From Oscillospiraceae bacterium (GTDB taxonomy: Bacteria; Bacillota; Clostridia; Saccharofermentanales; Saccharofermentanaceae), in NCBI GenBank assembly GCA_902782125.1, contig CACZMA010000001.1, positions 124,001-188,000 on the forward strand: a DNA stretch of 64,000 nt, given 5' to 3'. The position numbers were made by a program, and so were the translations under genes. Under the pieces are notes generated by a model, which ran no database searches, was not told the DNA's origin, and saw only the letters and a program-made list of their open reading frames with translations. Positions 7,007-14,977 of the stretch are shown in pieces (positions within the stretch are counted from its first letter, which is position 1; each line of letters starts with the position of its first letter).

Positions 7007-8326
7007 TTAGGACTCTTCTATATAGCAGTAATCACTCATCAGATAACTTCCGTCAGGGTTATAGACCTCGATATAGTAGGTTCCCTCTTCAAGATAAGCA
7101 TCACCGGTCCATACTTCATCCGTAGGATATCCGAGATAGATATAGATGTATCCGTCTTCATTGGGAATCCCGCTGTCAGCATTGGTCCTGTTGCCCATGA
7201 CCGGCACATTCTCGGCAAGTAATACCTGTTCATTCCCGTCTACATAATAAACGCTGTAGGTTATCTCTTTCGCCTGATCCCACGTCAGATCCGATGTGAA
7301 GTAGATATCATACTCGATACCGTAAGTATATGAATAAGTGTAATCCCCGTTATCACCCCACCAGTCAACAGCAACTACATATTCGCCGAGTTCACCCTCG
7401 GCAACATAATAGGGATTGTATTCAACGCCTTCACTGGAAGCTCCTGTGGGATCAGGATCAACATCGTCATAAGTATCGTCATATTCCTCTACGGTAGTAG
7501 TCATCGAAGTGATCTCAACGCCGTTGCACTTAAGGACGATCTCATATTCACCTTCCGGAAGATCAGCATAATCCGGATCAGTATAATCACAGTAGATAAG
7601 ATTTCCGCTCGAGGTCATTGTTGGAATCTGATCGGCAACATAGAGACTGCCCTCGTAATAAACGTCAAAAGACAGCATGGATTCGTATTCACTAATGTCT
7701 TCCAGGAAACATACATCTGAGAAGAGTCCGTAATCACTGGACCAGCAATCAGTATAATCAAGAAGATCTGAGATGGGCGGCGTGAGATTCAGTTCATAAG
7801 TATAGTAGAAGAATATCTTCCCGAATCCCTTGTCCTTAAAATTCGTGAGGAGCCACTCGTCATCGTCCTTCTCGAACTCAAAGGTAACGGTAAACTCTTC
7901 CATGTCATCACAGTCTTCGATGGCATCCAATACCTCGTCGATATCTGCATAATCTCCGTCCTTAAGGGCTTCCTCATAGTCGACCATCGTGAATAAGACA
8001 TCAACTGATGCTTCATCCTTATCGACTTCAACGGACTCCTCATCGATCTCATAAGAGATGGTATCCCCTACGGCATCAAAGAATTTGAGTTCGTCTTCAG
8101 AATAATTGTCTTCTTCAAAAAGATCCGGAAACGCACCGAGGTCCTTCTCATTCGTGAGCTTAAGGATCTTATCCGGGTTCTTCTTCAGGATCGCGCTTGC
8201 AAACGTATCTGCCGCTTCCACTATTTCCTTCTTATCCGGACCGAAAAGCATGCACGAAGCACATGACAAGGCCATGGCACCTGCTAGTCCTGCCGCCACT
8301 GCTCTTTTGAATCTGGTGTTTTCCAT
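7007..8326 (-). CDS. Paralog array lipoprotein 2 (NTF2-like plus two Ig-like domains)
   Basis: 439 residues, the longest copy. ATG is preceded by GGGAGG at 6 nt. The lipobox is SCASC. The N-terminal domain is the most diverged of the five in its first part (KKNPDKILKLTNEKDLGAFP) but keeps YEIDEESVEVDKDEASVDV and FEFEKDDDEWLLTNFKDKGF. Two beta domains follow, separated by an Asp-rich linker (EEYDDTYDDVDPDPTG). The second domain shares VVAVDWWGD and the end motif GTYYIEVYNPDGS with copies 1 and 3. Paralogs 1, 2 and 3 therefore form one C-terminal type. Likely an extracellular lipid-anchored protein; ligand unknown. Confidence 0.85.
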   Translation of the reverse strand: MENTRFKRAVAAGLAGAMALSCASCMLFGPDKKEIVEAADTFASAILKKNPDKILKLTNEKDLGAFPDLFEEDNYSEDELKFFDAVGDTISYEIDEESVEVDKDEASVDVLFTMVDYEEALKDGDYADIDEVLDAIEDCDDMEEFTVTFEFEKDDDEWLLTNFKDKGFGKIFFYYTYELNLTPPISDLLDYTDCWSSDYGLFSDVCFLEDISEYESMLSFDVYYEGSLYVADQIPTMTSSGNLIYCDYTDPDYADLPEGEYEIVLKCNGVEITSMTTTVEEYDDTYDDVDPDPTGASSEGVEYNPYYVAEGELGEYVVAVDWWGDNGDYTYSYTYGIEYDIYFTSDLTWDQAKEITYSVYYVDGNEQVLLAENVPVMGNRTNADSGIPNEDGYIYIYLGYPTDEVWTGDAYLEEGTYYIEVYNPDGSYLMSDYCYIEES

Positions 8327-8354
8327 AATCTGCCTCCCTTGTCAAATTGATTTG

Positions 8355-8360
8355 AGTATA
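8355..8360 (-). promoter_or_regulatory. Probable -10 of paralog lipoprotein 2
   Basis: TATACT on the minus strand, 29 bp upstream of the ATG and just after the preceding terminator hairpin. No convincing -35. Confidence 0.4.
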
Positions 8361-8372
8361 ACATATATACAA

Positions 8373-8402
8373 GGCCCGCTTGCAATTTGTTGCAGCGGGC
8401 CC
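8373..8402 (-). terminator. Terminator after paralog lipoprotein 3
   Basis: A strong hairpin with stem GGCCCGCT/AGCGGGCC extended by GCAA/TTGC. On the minus strand it is followed by TTGTATATAT. The T-run is not uniform, so efficiency is uncertain. Confidence 0.7.
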
Positions 8403-8430
8403 TGATAAAATAACTATGTGATCTTCCGTA

Positions 8431-9681
8431 TTACTCGACTACACAAGAATCCGTCATAAGAGTTGTTCCGTCGGGATTGAACACTTCGATGTAATATGTT
8501 CCGGATGCAAGACCGTCTTCGGTCTGATAAGGCAGATATACATAGTAGTATCCGTCTTCATTTGTACCGTAAGAGATGTTGCTTCCGTAGACAGTCTCGC
8601 CTTCAGCAAGGGTATTGCCGTCTCCATCATAGATGTTGAAGGTGATTCCGACTACATCGTCATATGTCAGTTCATCGCTGAAATAGATGTCATACTCGAT
8701 GCCGTTGTTGAAAGAATAATAACCGTAACCGTCATCCAGGTACCAGTCAACTGCCCGAACAAGATCAGCGAGCTGACCGTCTGCTGTAAAGACATAGCTG
8801 TAATCATTTGTTGATACAGTATCGTCGGTCACTGTCGGAGTCGTGCCGGTCTCTTCAACTGTTGTTGACATGGATGTGAGTTCAACACCGTCCAGATAGA
8901 CAACGATCTCATACTCGCCTGCTTCAAGCTCTGTAGCGTAGTCACACCAGATTGTATTGGTATCAGCGACTACAGCTGCCAGATTAGAATCGATCAGGCT
9001 TCCGTTGAAGTAAACATCATAAGTGAGGCTTGATTCATAAGCGGTGATATCATCAATGAAATAAACTTCTGAGATGATACCGGAAGTACCGGGCCAGATA
9101 TCTGTGTAATCAACTGCCACTGCAGGTGTAAGATTCAGCTCATAGATATAGTAATCAAAGAGCTCTCCGAACTCCTCGTCATCGATATTGGACAGAAGCC
9201 ACTCATCGTCGTCCTTCTCGAACTCGAGAGTGATCTCTACTTCCTTTATATCCTCGCAGTCATCAAGAGCATCGAGGACTGCATCGATATCTTCGAAGTC
9301 ACCGTCAAGGGCCTTCTCGTAGTCGACCATTGTGAATGTAACGTCAGCAGATGCCTCATCCTTGTTGATCTCAACGGATTCTTCATCAACCTCGTATGTG
9401 ATCGTGTCAGATACTGCGTCGACGAACTTCTTCTGGTCATCGGAGAGAGTCTCTTCATCGAAGATCATCTCAAGTGCTTCTGCAACATCGCTGTCCTCAT
9501 CCTCAGTTGTCAGCTTGATGATCTTGCCTGCATCCTGCTTGAGAAGTGTGCCGGCAAAAGTATCAGCTGCCTCTACGATCTCCTTCTTGTTGGGACCGAA
9601 GAGTGCGCAGGAAGCGCAGGAAAATGCCATAGCACCGGCAAGAGCTGCTGCGCCTGCTTTTCTGATAGTTGTAACTTTCAT
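8431..9681 (-). CDS. Paralog array lipoprotein 3 (NTF2-like plus two Ig-like domains)
   Basis: 416 residues from ATG 9679-9681; GGAGG lies 7 nt upstream, and two upstream in-frame codons (TTG, TTA) are ignored. The lipobox is SCASC. The N-terminal domain has the family blocks YEVDEESVEINKDEASADV and LEFEKDDDEWLLSNI, but loses the KDKxFG segment (IDDEEFGELF instead). The linker is Thr-rich (EETGTTPTVTDDTVST). The second beta domain ends GTYYIEVFNPDGTTL, so its C-terminus belongs with copies 1 and 2. The promoter and leader, however, match copy 4 closely. This mixture suggests recombination between copies. Confidence 0.85.
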   Translation of the reverse strand: MKVTTIRKAGAAALAGAMAFSCASCALFGPNKKEIVEAADTFAGTLLKQDAGKIIKLTTEDEDSDVAEALEMIFDEETLSDDQKKFVDAVSDTITYEVDEESVEINKDEASADVTFTMVDYEKALDGDFEDIDAVLDALDDCEDIKEVEITLEFEKDDDEWLLSNIDDEEFGELFDYYIYELNLTPAVAVDYTDIWPGTSGIISEVYFIDDITAYESSLTYDVYFNGSLIDSNLAAVVADTNTIWCDYATELEAGEYEIVVYLDGVELTSMSTTVEETGTTPTVTDDTVSTNDYSYVFTADGQLADLVRAVDWYLDDGYGYYSFNNGIEYDIYFSDELTYDDVVGITFNIYDGDGNTLAEGETVYGSNISYGTNEDGYYYVYLPYQTEDGLASGTYYIEVFNPDGTTLMTDSCVVE

Positions 9682-9715
9682 TAACAATCCTCCCCTTGAA
9701 AGTAAGAATGTTTTG

Positions 9716-9743
9716 ATTATAGCACAAACTCTGAACAGGGCAA
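9716..9743 (-). promoter_or_regulatory. Promoter of paralog lipoprotein 3
   Basis: -35 TTGCCC (9738-9743), 16-bp spacer, -10 TATAAT (9716-9721), followed by CAAAACATTCTTACTTT. The same leader string recurs, with one change, in front of paralog 4. Confidence 0.65.
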
Positions 9744-9750
9744 TTAAACA

Positions 9751-9774
9751 GCGCCCCTCCGTAAGGAAGGGCGC
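9751..9774 (-). terminator. Terminator after paralog lipoprotein 4
   Basis: A GC-rich hairpin with GCGCCC/GGGCGC outer arms around TTCC-TTAC-GGA, followed by TGTTTAATT on the minus strand. It lies between the stop of copy 4 and the promoter of copy 3. Confidence 0.7.
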
Positions 9775-9804
9775 CGATCATAGATCTTAACTGTCAGTTA
9801 CAGA

Positions 9805-11004
9805 TTACTTAACTTCGCAGTAACCGGAACCGATGAATGCTGCATCAGATGTATCACCATCGAAGAGCTGGATGTAATATCCGCCTGCAGGAATCTCATA
9901 ACCGGGATCCCAGATGCAGTATACGCTGTAAGAATTCATCTGAGGCTGGATGTAAGACTCGATCGTGTTGCCGTCAGCATCGAATACGTCGAATGTAAAG
10001 TTCTCATTTGATACATCAACGTTGAAGTAGAGATCGAACTCAATCTCTGTTACGCCGACATCATAAGTGTCATCATCGTTGGCGAGCCACCAGTCTGTTG
10101 AAGATACCTGAGATGCGTAGTCACCTGTGAACGGAGCTGCAGTCTCAGTTACCCAATCGTTGTCAACATCAGTTGTCTCGGAAGCGATCAGTGTATCACC
10201 ATACATAAGGTCAATGGTGTAAGAACCGGATTCGAGGTAGTCATAGTTTGCATCATAGTATTCGCAGTAAACATCACTTGTATATACTGTAGCTACGTTG
10301 CCGGAAGAGATCAGAGTACCATCGAAGTAAACGTCGAATGTAAGCTCGCCGTCATACTCGCTGATGTCTTCGCTGAAGTATACATCCATATCTACATAGT
10401 AAGAACCGCCGTAGATGTATGTATCAGAAATGCAGGAAGCGAGATCGGGCTTGAGTGAGAGCTCATATGTGTAGAAATCAAAGATCTTGCCGAACTTCTT
10501 ATCCTTCAGGTTGGAAAGGAGCCACTCATCGTCGTCCTTCTCGAACTCGAAAGTAACTTCAACTTCCTTTGTATCTTCGCAGTCTTCGAGCAGATCGAGG
10601 ACTTCATCGATATCAGAATAATCATCCTTGAGAGCCTTCTCGTAGTCGACCATTGTGAATGTAACATCAACAGATGCTTCTTCCTTGTCAACTTCTACGG
10701 ACTCTTCATCGACTTCGTATGTGATGGTATCAGCAACTGCGTCGATGAACTTGTTCTGTTCTTCTGTGTACATTGACTCATCGAAGAGAAGCTCAAGAGC
10801 TGCTGCAGCATCGCTGTTCTTCTTCTCGTTTGTCAGCTTGACGACCTTGCCTGCATCACACTTAAGAAGTGTGCCTGCAAAATTATCAGCTGCTTCTACG
10901 ATCTCCTTCTTGTTGGGGCCGAAAAGCATGCAGGAAGCGCAAGAAAGTGTCATAGCGCCTGCAAGAGCCACTGCGCCTGCTTTTCTAAGTGTTAATCCTT
11001 TCAT
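9805..11004 (-). CDS. Paralog array lipoprotein 4 (second C-terminal type)
   Basis: 399 residues, ATG preceded by GGGAGG. The lipobox is SCASC. The region from about residue 30 to 188 is almost identical to copy 5 in protein and DNA (for example TEEQNKFIDAVADTITYEVD, then FEFEKDDDEWLLSNLKDKKF). After ~190 the two diverge. The C-terminal half has two beta-rich domains with SSTDWWL and EIEFDLYFN in the second, ending SGYCEVK. Copies 4 and 5 thus share a second C-terminal type, distinct from copies 1-3. There is an extra Cys in the N-domain (LLKCDAG instead of LLKQDAG). Function unknown. Confidence 0.85.
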   Translation of the reverse strand: MKGLTLRKAGAVALAGAMTLSCASCMLFGPNKKEIVEAADNFAGTLLKCDAGKVVKLTNEKKNSDAAAALELLFDESMYTEEQNKFIDAVADTITYEVDEESVEVDKEEASVDVTFTMVDYEKALKDDYSDIDEVLDLLEDCEDTKEVEVTFEFEKDDDEWLLSNLKDKKFGKIFDFYTYELSLKPDLASCISDTYIYGGSYYVDMDVYFSEDISEYDGELTFDVYFDGTLISSGNVATVYTSDVYCEYYDANYDYLESGSYTIDLMYGDTLIASETTDVDNDWVTETAAPFTGDYASQVSSTDWWLANDDDTYDVGVTEIEFDLYFNVDVSNENFTFDVFDADGNTIESYIQPQMNSYSVYCIWDPGYEIPAGGYYIQLFDGDTSDAAFIGSGYCEVK

Positions 11005-11039
11005 TTATAATCCTCCCTTAATAAAGTAAGAATGCTTTG

Positions 11040-11067
11040 ATTATAACACATATTCGGAAACAGACAA
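11040..11067 (-). promoter_or_regulatory. Promoter of paralog lipoprotein 4
   Basis: -35 TTGTCT (11062-11067), 16-bp spacer, -10 TATAAT (11040-11045). The leader CAAAGCATTCTTACTTT is nearly identical to that of paralog 3. Confidence 0.65.
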
Positions 11068-11071
11068 ACGA

Positions 11072-11095
11072 ACGCTCTCCAAATATGGAGGGCGT
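11072..11095 (-). terminator. Terminator after paralog lipoprotein 5
   Basis: The hairpin ACGCCCTCC-ATATTT-GGAGAGCGT on the minus strand is followed by TCGTTTGTCTGTTT. The tail overlaps the -35 of paralog 4. Confidence 0.7.
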
Positions 11096-11130
11096 CCTGT
11101 CATGTTCTTTTGTTGCTTATGACGGATAAT

Positions 11131-12324
11131 TTACTTAACTTCGCAATAACCGGAAGCTACCATATTGGCACCGGTATCAGGGCTGTCATAGAGCTGGATG
11201 TTATAGATTCCGGCAGGAAGAGCCTCGTCGGTCTCATAGATGCAGTAGACACTTGTGGAATATATCTGAGGCTCAAGATACATCTCTATAGGATTTCCGT
11301 ATTCATCATAAACATCGAATGTGAAGTCATAGCTGCTTACAGTCGTGTTGAAGTAAACATCGAACTCGATTTGAGTTACGCCTTCGTCATAGGTGTCATC
11401 GTCATTATCGAGCCACCAGTCAGTCGAGCTGACTGCAGACTGCAGATCACCGGAGTATGCTTCAGTCTCTATCGATGAGTTGTCAACAGTCGTTACCGCA
11501 GATGTGACCTCCTCGCCGTCGCACTTGATCGTAATGGTGTACTCGCCCGATGCAAGATAGTTATAATCAGGATCATAATAATCACACCAGATATAATAGC
11601 TGTATACATATGCCGGCATATCAGATGCGATCAGCTGTCCGTCATAGTAGGTATCGAACGTTATGCTGCCGTCATACTCGCTGACGTCCTCAGAGAAATA
11701 CACATAGAGATCAACATAGTAATAACCGCCGTATATCTCGGTGGAATCGATTATCGAGAGGAGATCAGGCTTGAGTGAGAGCTCATATGTATAGAAATCA
11801 AAGATCTTGCCGAACTTCTTATCCTTCAGGTTGGAAAGGAGCCACTCGTCGTCGTCCTTCTCGAACTCGAAAGTAACTTCAACTTCCTTTGTATCTTCAC
11901 AGTCTTCGAGCAGATCGAGGACTTCATCGATATCAGAATAGTCATCCTTGAGAGCCTTCTCGTAGTCGACCATTGTGAACGTAACATCAACAGATGCCTC
12001 TTCCTTGTCGACTTCTACGGACTCTTCATCAACTTCGTATGTGATGGTATCAGCAACTGCGTCGATGAACTTGTTCTGTTCTTCTGTGTACATTGAATCA
12101 TCGAAGAGAAGCTCAAGGGCTGCTGCAGCATCACTGTTCTTTTTCTCGTTTGTCAGCTTGACGATCTTGCCTGCGTCCTGCTTGAGGAACGTGCCTGCAA
12201 AAGTATCGGCTGCTTCTACAATCTCCTTCTTGTTGGGTCCGAAGAGCATACAGGAAGCACATGACAGCATCATCGCGCCGGCTAGGGCAGCTGCGCCTGC
12301 TTTTCTGATCGTTGTTCCTTTCAT
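11131..12324 (-). CDS. Paralog array lipoprotein 5 (second C-terminal type)
   Basis: 397 residues, ATG with AAGGAGG upstream. The lipobox is SCASC. The N-terminal domain is nearly the same as copy 4. The first beta domain follows (SEYDGSITFDTYYDGQLIAS), then a short Ser/Thr linker, then a second domain beginning SSTDWWLDNDDDTYDEGV and ending SGYCEVK. It is the promoter-proximal copy in the transcription direction, lying directly downstream of mutS2. The aromatic/acidic surface (many Tyr, Asp, Glu) is typical of exposed binding domains, but no catalytic motif is visible. Confidence 0.85.
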   Translation of the reverse strand: MKGTTIRKAGAAALAGAMMLSCASCMLFGPNKKEIVEAADTFAGTFLKQDAGKIVKLTNEKKNSDAAAALELLFDDSMYTEEQNKFIDAVADTITYEVDEESVEVDKEEASVDVTFTMVDYEKALKDDYSDIDEVLDLLEDCEDTKEVEVTFEFEKDDDEWLLSNLKDKKFGKIFDFYTYELSLKPDLLSIIDSTEIYGGYYYVDLYVYFSEDVSEYDGSITFDTYYDGQLIASDMPAYVYSYYIWCDYYDPDYNYLASGEYTITIKCDGEEVTSAVTTVDNSSIETEAYSGDLQSAVSSTDWWLDNDDDTYDEGVTQIEFDVYFNTTVSSYDFTFDVYDEYGNPIEMYLEPQIYSTSVYCIYETDEALPAGIYNIQLYDSPDTGANMVASGYCEVK

Positions 12325-12353
12325 ATAAGATCCTCCTTGAAAGATATGCTAAA

Positions 12354-12383
12354 AATATAACATAAATCTACTATATGCTGACA
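12354..12383 (-). promoter_or_regulatory. Possible promoter of paralog lipoprotein 5
   Basis: -35 TGTCAG (12378-12383), 18-bp spacer, -10 TATATT (12354-12359). A small ATTGCC/GGCAAT hairpin (12383-12401) sits just upstream and may help end mutS2 transcription, but it lacks a T-run. Confidence 0.4.
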
Positions 12384-12438
12384 TTGCCAATTAAGGGCAA
12401 TATCCAACAAAAATAGAGGTTAGCCGTTAAGCAACAAG

Positions 12439-14922
12439 TCAATTATTGAAAGTAACGATGGTGACACCGCTGTCGCCTTCACCCTGGATACCGTCGCGAT
12501 AGGATCTTACATTGTCATCCTTGTCCAGGACATCCCTGACGCAGCTCCTGAGAGCTCCCGTCCCCTTGCCGTGGACTACCCTGGCATTCTTTATTCCGGA
12601 CATTCGGCAATCCTCAAGATACCGTGACAGTGCAGACTCGGCTTCTGCGGTAGTCATACCTATAAGCATGAGTTCAGACCTTATATCCGTAACTGCCTTG
12701 AGTCTTGTCTTTGCCATAGTGGAAGGCTTGCGGCCGGAAGGACCCGCCGAGCCCTTCTTCCTGTCAGATTCATTGCGCTGCTCCTGAGTAGGCATCCTGA
12801 GCTGGCTTACCTTGACATTGATCTTCATGGCGCCTGCGGCTATCCTGACCGAACCGCTCTTTGAAGGTTCAGCCATGGCAACTCCTGTCACATCGAACTC
12901 GGGGATATAGTAGGTCTCACCCGGTACGACCTGCTTTACGGGCTCTCCGCTGAGGGCTACACGGTTCTCGAGTTCTTCGTCATCACCGTCGTCTTCGAGA
13001 TCCTTTATGCCGGCACGGAGCTTGCGCCTGATCTTGTTAAGTTCCGCCTCAGTCTCCTCGCGGTCCATTCGCTTTGACTTCTTACGGAATTCCTTGAGCA
13101 TCGCATCGACTTCTTCCTCACGCTCTTCAAGATACTCCTTCTGCTCCTGTCTGGCTTCATTGAGGATCTTGTTGCGGGAGGACTTGATCTTAGCCTGCTC
13201 CTGCTCGAGCTCCTTCTTCATGCTGTCGAGTTCGATCCTGAGTCTCTCGTTCTGTTCAAGGATCTCAGCTGCCTTGCGCGAATCGTTCTCGGCTCGCGTA
13301 AGAAGCTCTTCGTAGGATATCTCGTCGGAAGACAGGTGCGACCTTGCATCTTCCAGGATCGCTGCGGGTATTCCGAGTTTACGCGATATGACGAAAGCAT
13401 TGGACGATCCGGGACGCCCGATTATAAGGCGGTATGTCGGAGCAAGTGTCTCCGTGTCAAATTCGCAGGAAGCGTTCATTACGTCTTCCGTGCCGGTAGC
13501 ATAGCTCTTGAGTTCCTTGTAGTGGGTCGTAGCCATCGTTACGCAGCCCTTATTCCTGAGCGCTTCTATTATCGCGATCGCGAGAGCGGCACCTTCCGCA
13601 GGGTCCGTTCCGGATCCAAGCTCATCGAGGAGCACCAGGGACTTGCCGCGTATGTTCTTAAGGATAAAGACTATATTCGAGATGTGCGCGGAGAAAGTGG
13701 ACAGGCTCTGCTCGATGCTCTGTTCATCGCCGATATCTGCGAGCACCCTGTCGAAAACGCACACGCTGCTGCCGTCCCCTGCAGGAATTGCCATACCGGC
13801 CATCGTCATCATGGTAAGCAGGCCGCATGTCTTGAGCGATACCGTCTTACCGCCGGTGTTGGGGCCGGTTATGATGAGCGTGCTGTAATCCCTGCCGACC
13901 TCTATGTCGATCGGGACGACCACTTCCGGCGCGATGAGCGGATGGCGTGCCTTGCGCAGTATCACCTGTCCGTCATCGTTCAAGACCGGACATGTGCAGT
14001 TCATCTCCCTGCCGTATTCGGCTTTCGCGAAAGCAAAGTCCAGCGCTGCCGCTATCTGCGCGTTGTTCCTGATCTTATCCTCCGATGCCAGCACCTCAGC
14101 GGTAAAAGCACCGAGTATCCTCTCAATCTCCGCTTCTTCCATTGCCTGAAGCTCGGATATCCTGTTGTTCGCATCAACGACGCTCATGGGTTCGAGGAAC
14201 AGAGTCTGACCCGTGGCGGAAGCGCCGTGAACTAGTCCTTCCACCCTGCCCTTGAAGTCTGCTTTGACAGGGATGCAGTATCTGCCCTCTCTCAGTGTGA
14301 TGATGGCTTCCTGCAGCATGTCGCCGTTATTTGCGATAACGCGCTCGAGTAAAGTCCTGATGCCTGCGGCAACGCTCTTTTTCTCGCGTCTGATATCTGC
14401 CAGCGCCCTGCTGGCCTTGTCCGAGACCTCGTTGTCGCCGAGGATGGCTTCTTCGATGGCGCTCTGCAGCTTATCGTCAGTCTCGAGGGCATCAATGGCC
14501 TGAGTGATCAGTGGCTCAGTCTCATCCACGAACGGAGAGCCTGCCTGTCTGGCACGCGCCAGGGCATTTTTTATCTCCTTTGAACTTCTGAAGAACGAAG
14601 CACAGTCAAGGAGCTGGATGCAGGACAGTGTTCCGCCGGAAGAAGCATAGGCGAGAGCCTCGTCCATGTATCTGATGCCGCCGAGCGGGATAACGCCGAA
14701 CCTTCCGATATGCTCCATGGCCTGGGAAGTCCAGTCAAGGCCTGCCCTTACATAGTTCTTCTCCGTGCAGGGCAGCATGTCCTCACAGAGCTTCCTGCCG
14801 TAGGAAGTTCTGGCCTTGGATATGATCTTCTCTCTAATCTTTACGAACTCGAGCGTCTCAAGCACCCTTCCGTGGATCTTGAGCTTCTCGAGCTGTTCGT
14901 CAAATGTCGTATATTCGTACAT
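12439..14922 (-). CDS. mutS2: Endonuclease MutS2
   Basis: 827 residues, full length. The core and clamp helices are followed by the ABC-type ATPase with Walker A GPNTGGKT (353-360) and Walker B/signature SLVLLDELGSGTDPAEG (~429-445). A long charged coiled coil (~520-640) and a C-terminal Smr nuclease domain with VHGKGTGALRSCVRD (~783-797) follow. MutS2 suppresses recombination, and in B. subtilis it also rescues collided ribosomes through Smr. There is no mismatch-binding domain, as expected. It starts 55 bp after pfkA and reads towards the lipoprotein array. Confidence 0.97.
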   Translation of the reverse strand: MYEYTTFDEQLEKLKIHGRVLETLEFVKIREKIISKARTSYGRKLCEDMLPCTEKNYVRAGLDWTSQAMEHIGRFGVIPLGGIRYMDEALAYASSGGTLSCIQLLDCASFFRSSKEIKNALARARQAGSPFVDETEPLITQAIDALETDDKLQSAIEEAILGDNEVSDKASRALADIRREKKSVAAGIRTLLERVIANNGDMLQEAIITLREGRYCIPVKADFKGRVEGLVHGASATGQTLFLEPMSVVDANNRISELQAMEEAEIERILGAFTAEVLASEDKIRNNAQIAAALDFAFAKAEYGREMNCTCPVLNDDGQVILRKARHPLIAPEVVVPIDIEVGRDYSTLIITGPNTGGKTVSLKTCGLLTMMTMAGMAIPAGDGSSVCVFDRVLADIGDEQSIEQSLSTFSAHISNIVFILKNIRGKSLVLLDELGSGTDPAEGAALAIAIIEALRNKGCVTMATTHYKELKSYATGTEDVMNASCEFDTETLAPTYRLIIGRPGSSNAFVISRKLGIPAAILEDARSHLSSDEISYEELLTRAENDSRKAAEILEQNERLRIELDSMKKELEQEQAKIKSSRNKILNEARQEQKEYLEEREEEVDAMLKEFRKKSKRMDREETEAELNKIRRKLRAGIKDLEDDGDDEELENRVALSGEPVKQVVPGETYYIPEFDVTGVAMAEPSKSGSVRIAAGAMKINVKVSQLRMPTQEQRNESDRKKGSAGPSGRKPSTMAKTRLKAVTDIRSELMLIGMTTAEAESALSRYLEDCRMSGIKNARVVHGKGTGALRSCVRDVLDKDDNVRSYRDGIQGEGDSGVTIVTFNN

Positions 14923-14977
14923 AGTAATCCTGCCGGGATATCATGTTCCGGTTAAGACAGTCAGTAACTGTAAGTGA

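Larger units (their letters stand above)
5644..12324 (-). repeat. Tandem array of five paralogous lipoprotein genes
   Basis: Five head-to-tail genes encode proteins of 397-439 residues. All have the lipobox SCASC, the block KKEIVEAADTFA, the block YEVDEESVE followed by FTMVDYE, the block FEFEKDDDEWLL, and two C-terminal beta-rich domains. The N-terminal ~170 residues are strongly conserved at protein and DNA level. The C-terminal halves vary. Gaps of 88-125 bp, most holding a hairpin and a TATAAT-type -10, separate them. The copies probably arose by tandem duplication. Confidence 0.9.

Noticed and set aside
5644..12324. Array as a transposon, phage tail or CRISPR-type repeat
   Set aside because: No transposase, integrase, inverted ends or short spacer-repeat pattern; the repeat unit is a whole protein-coding gene.
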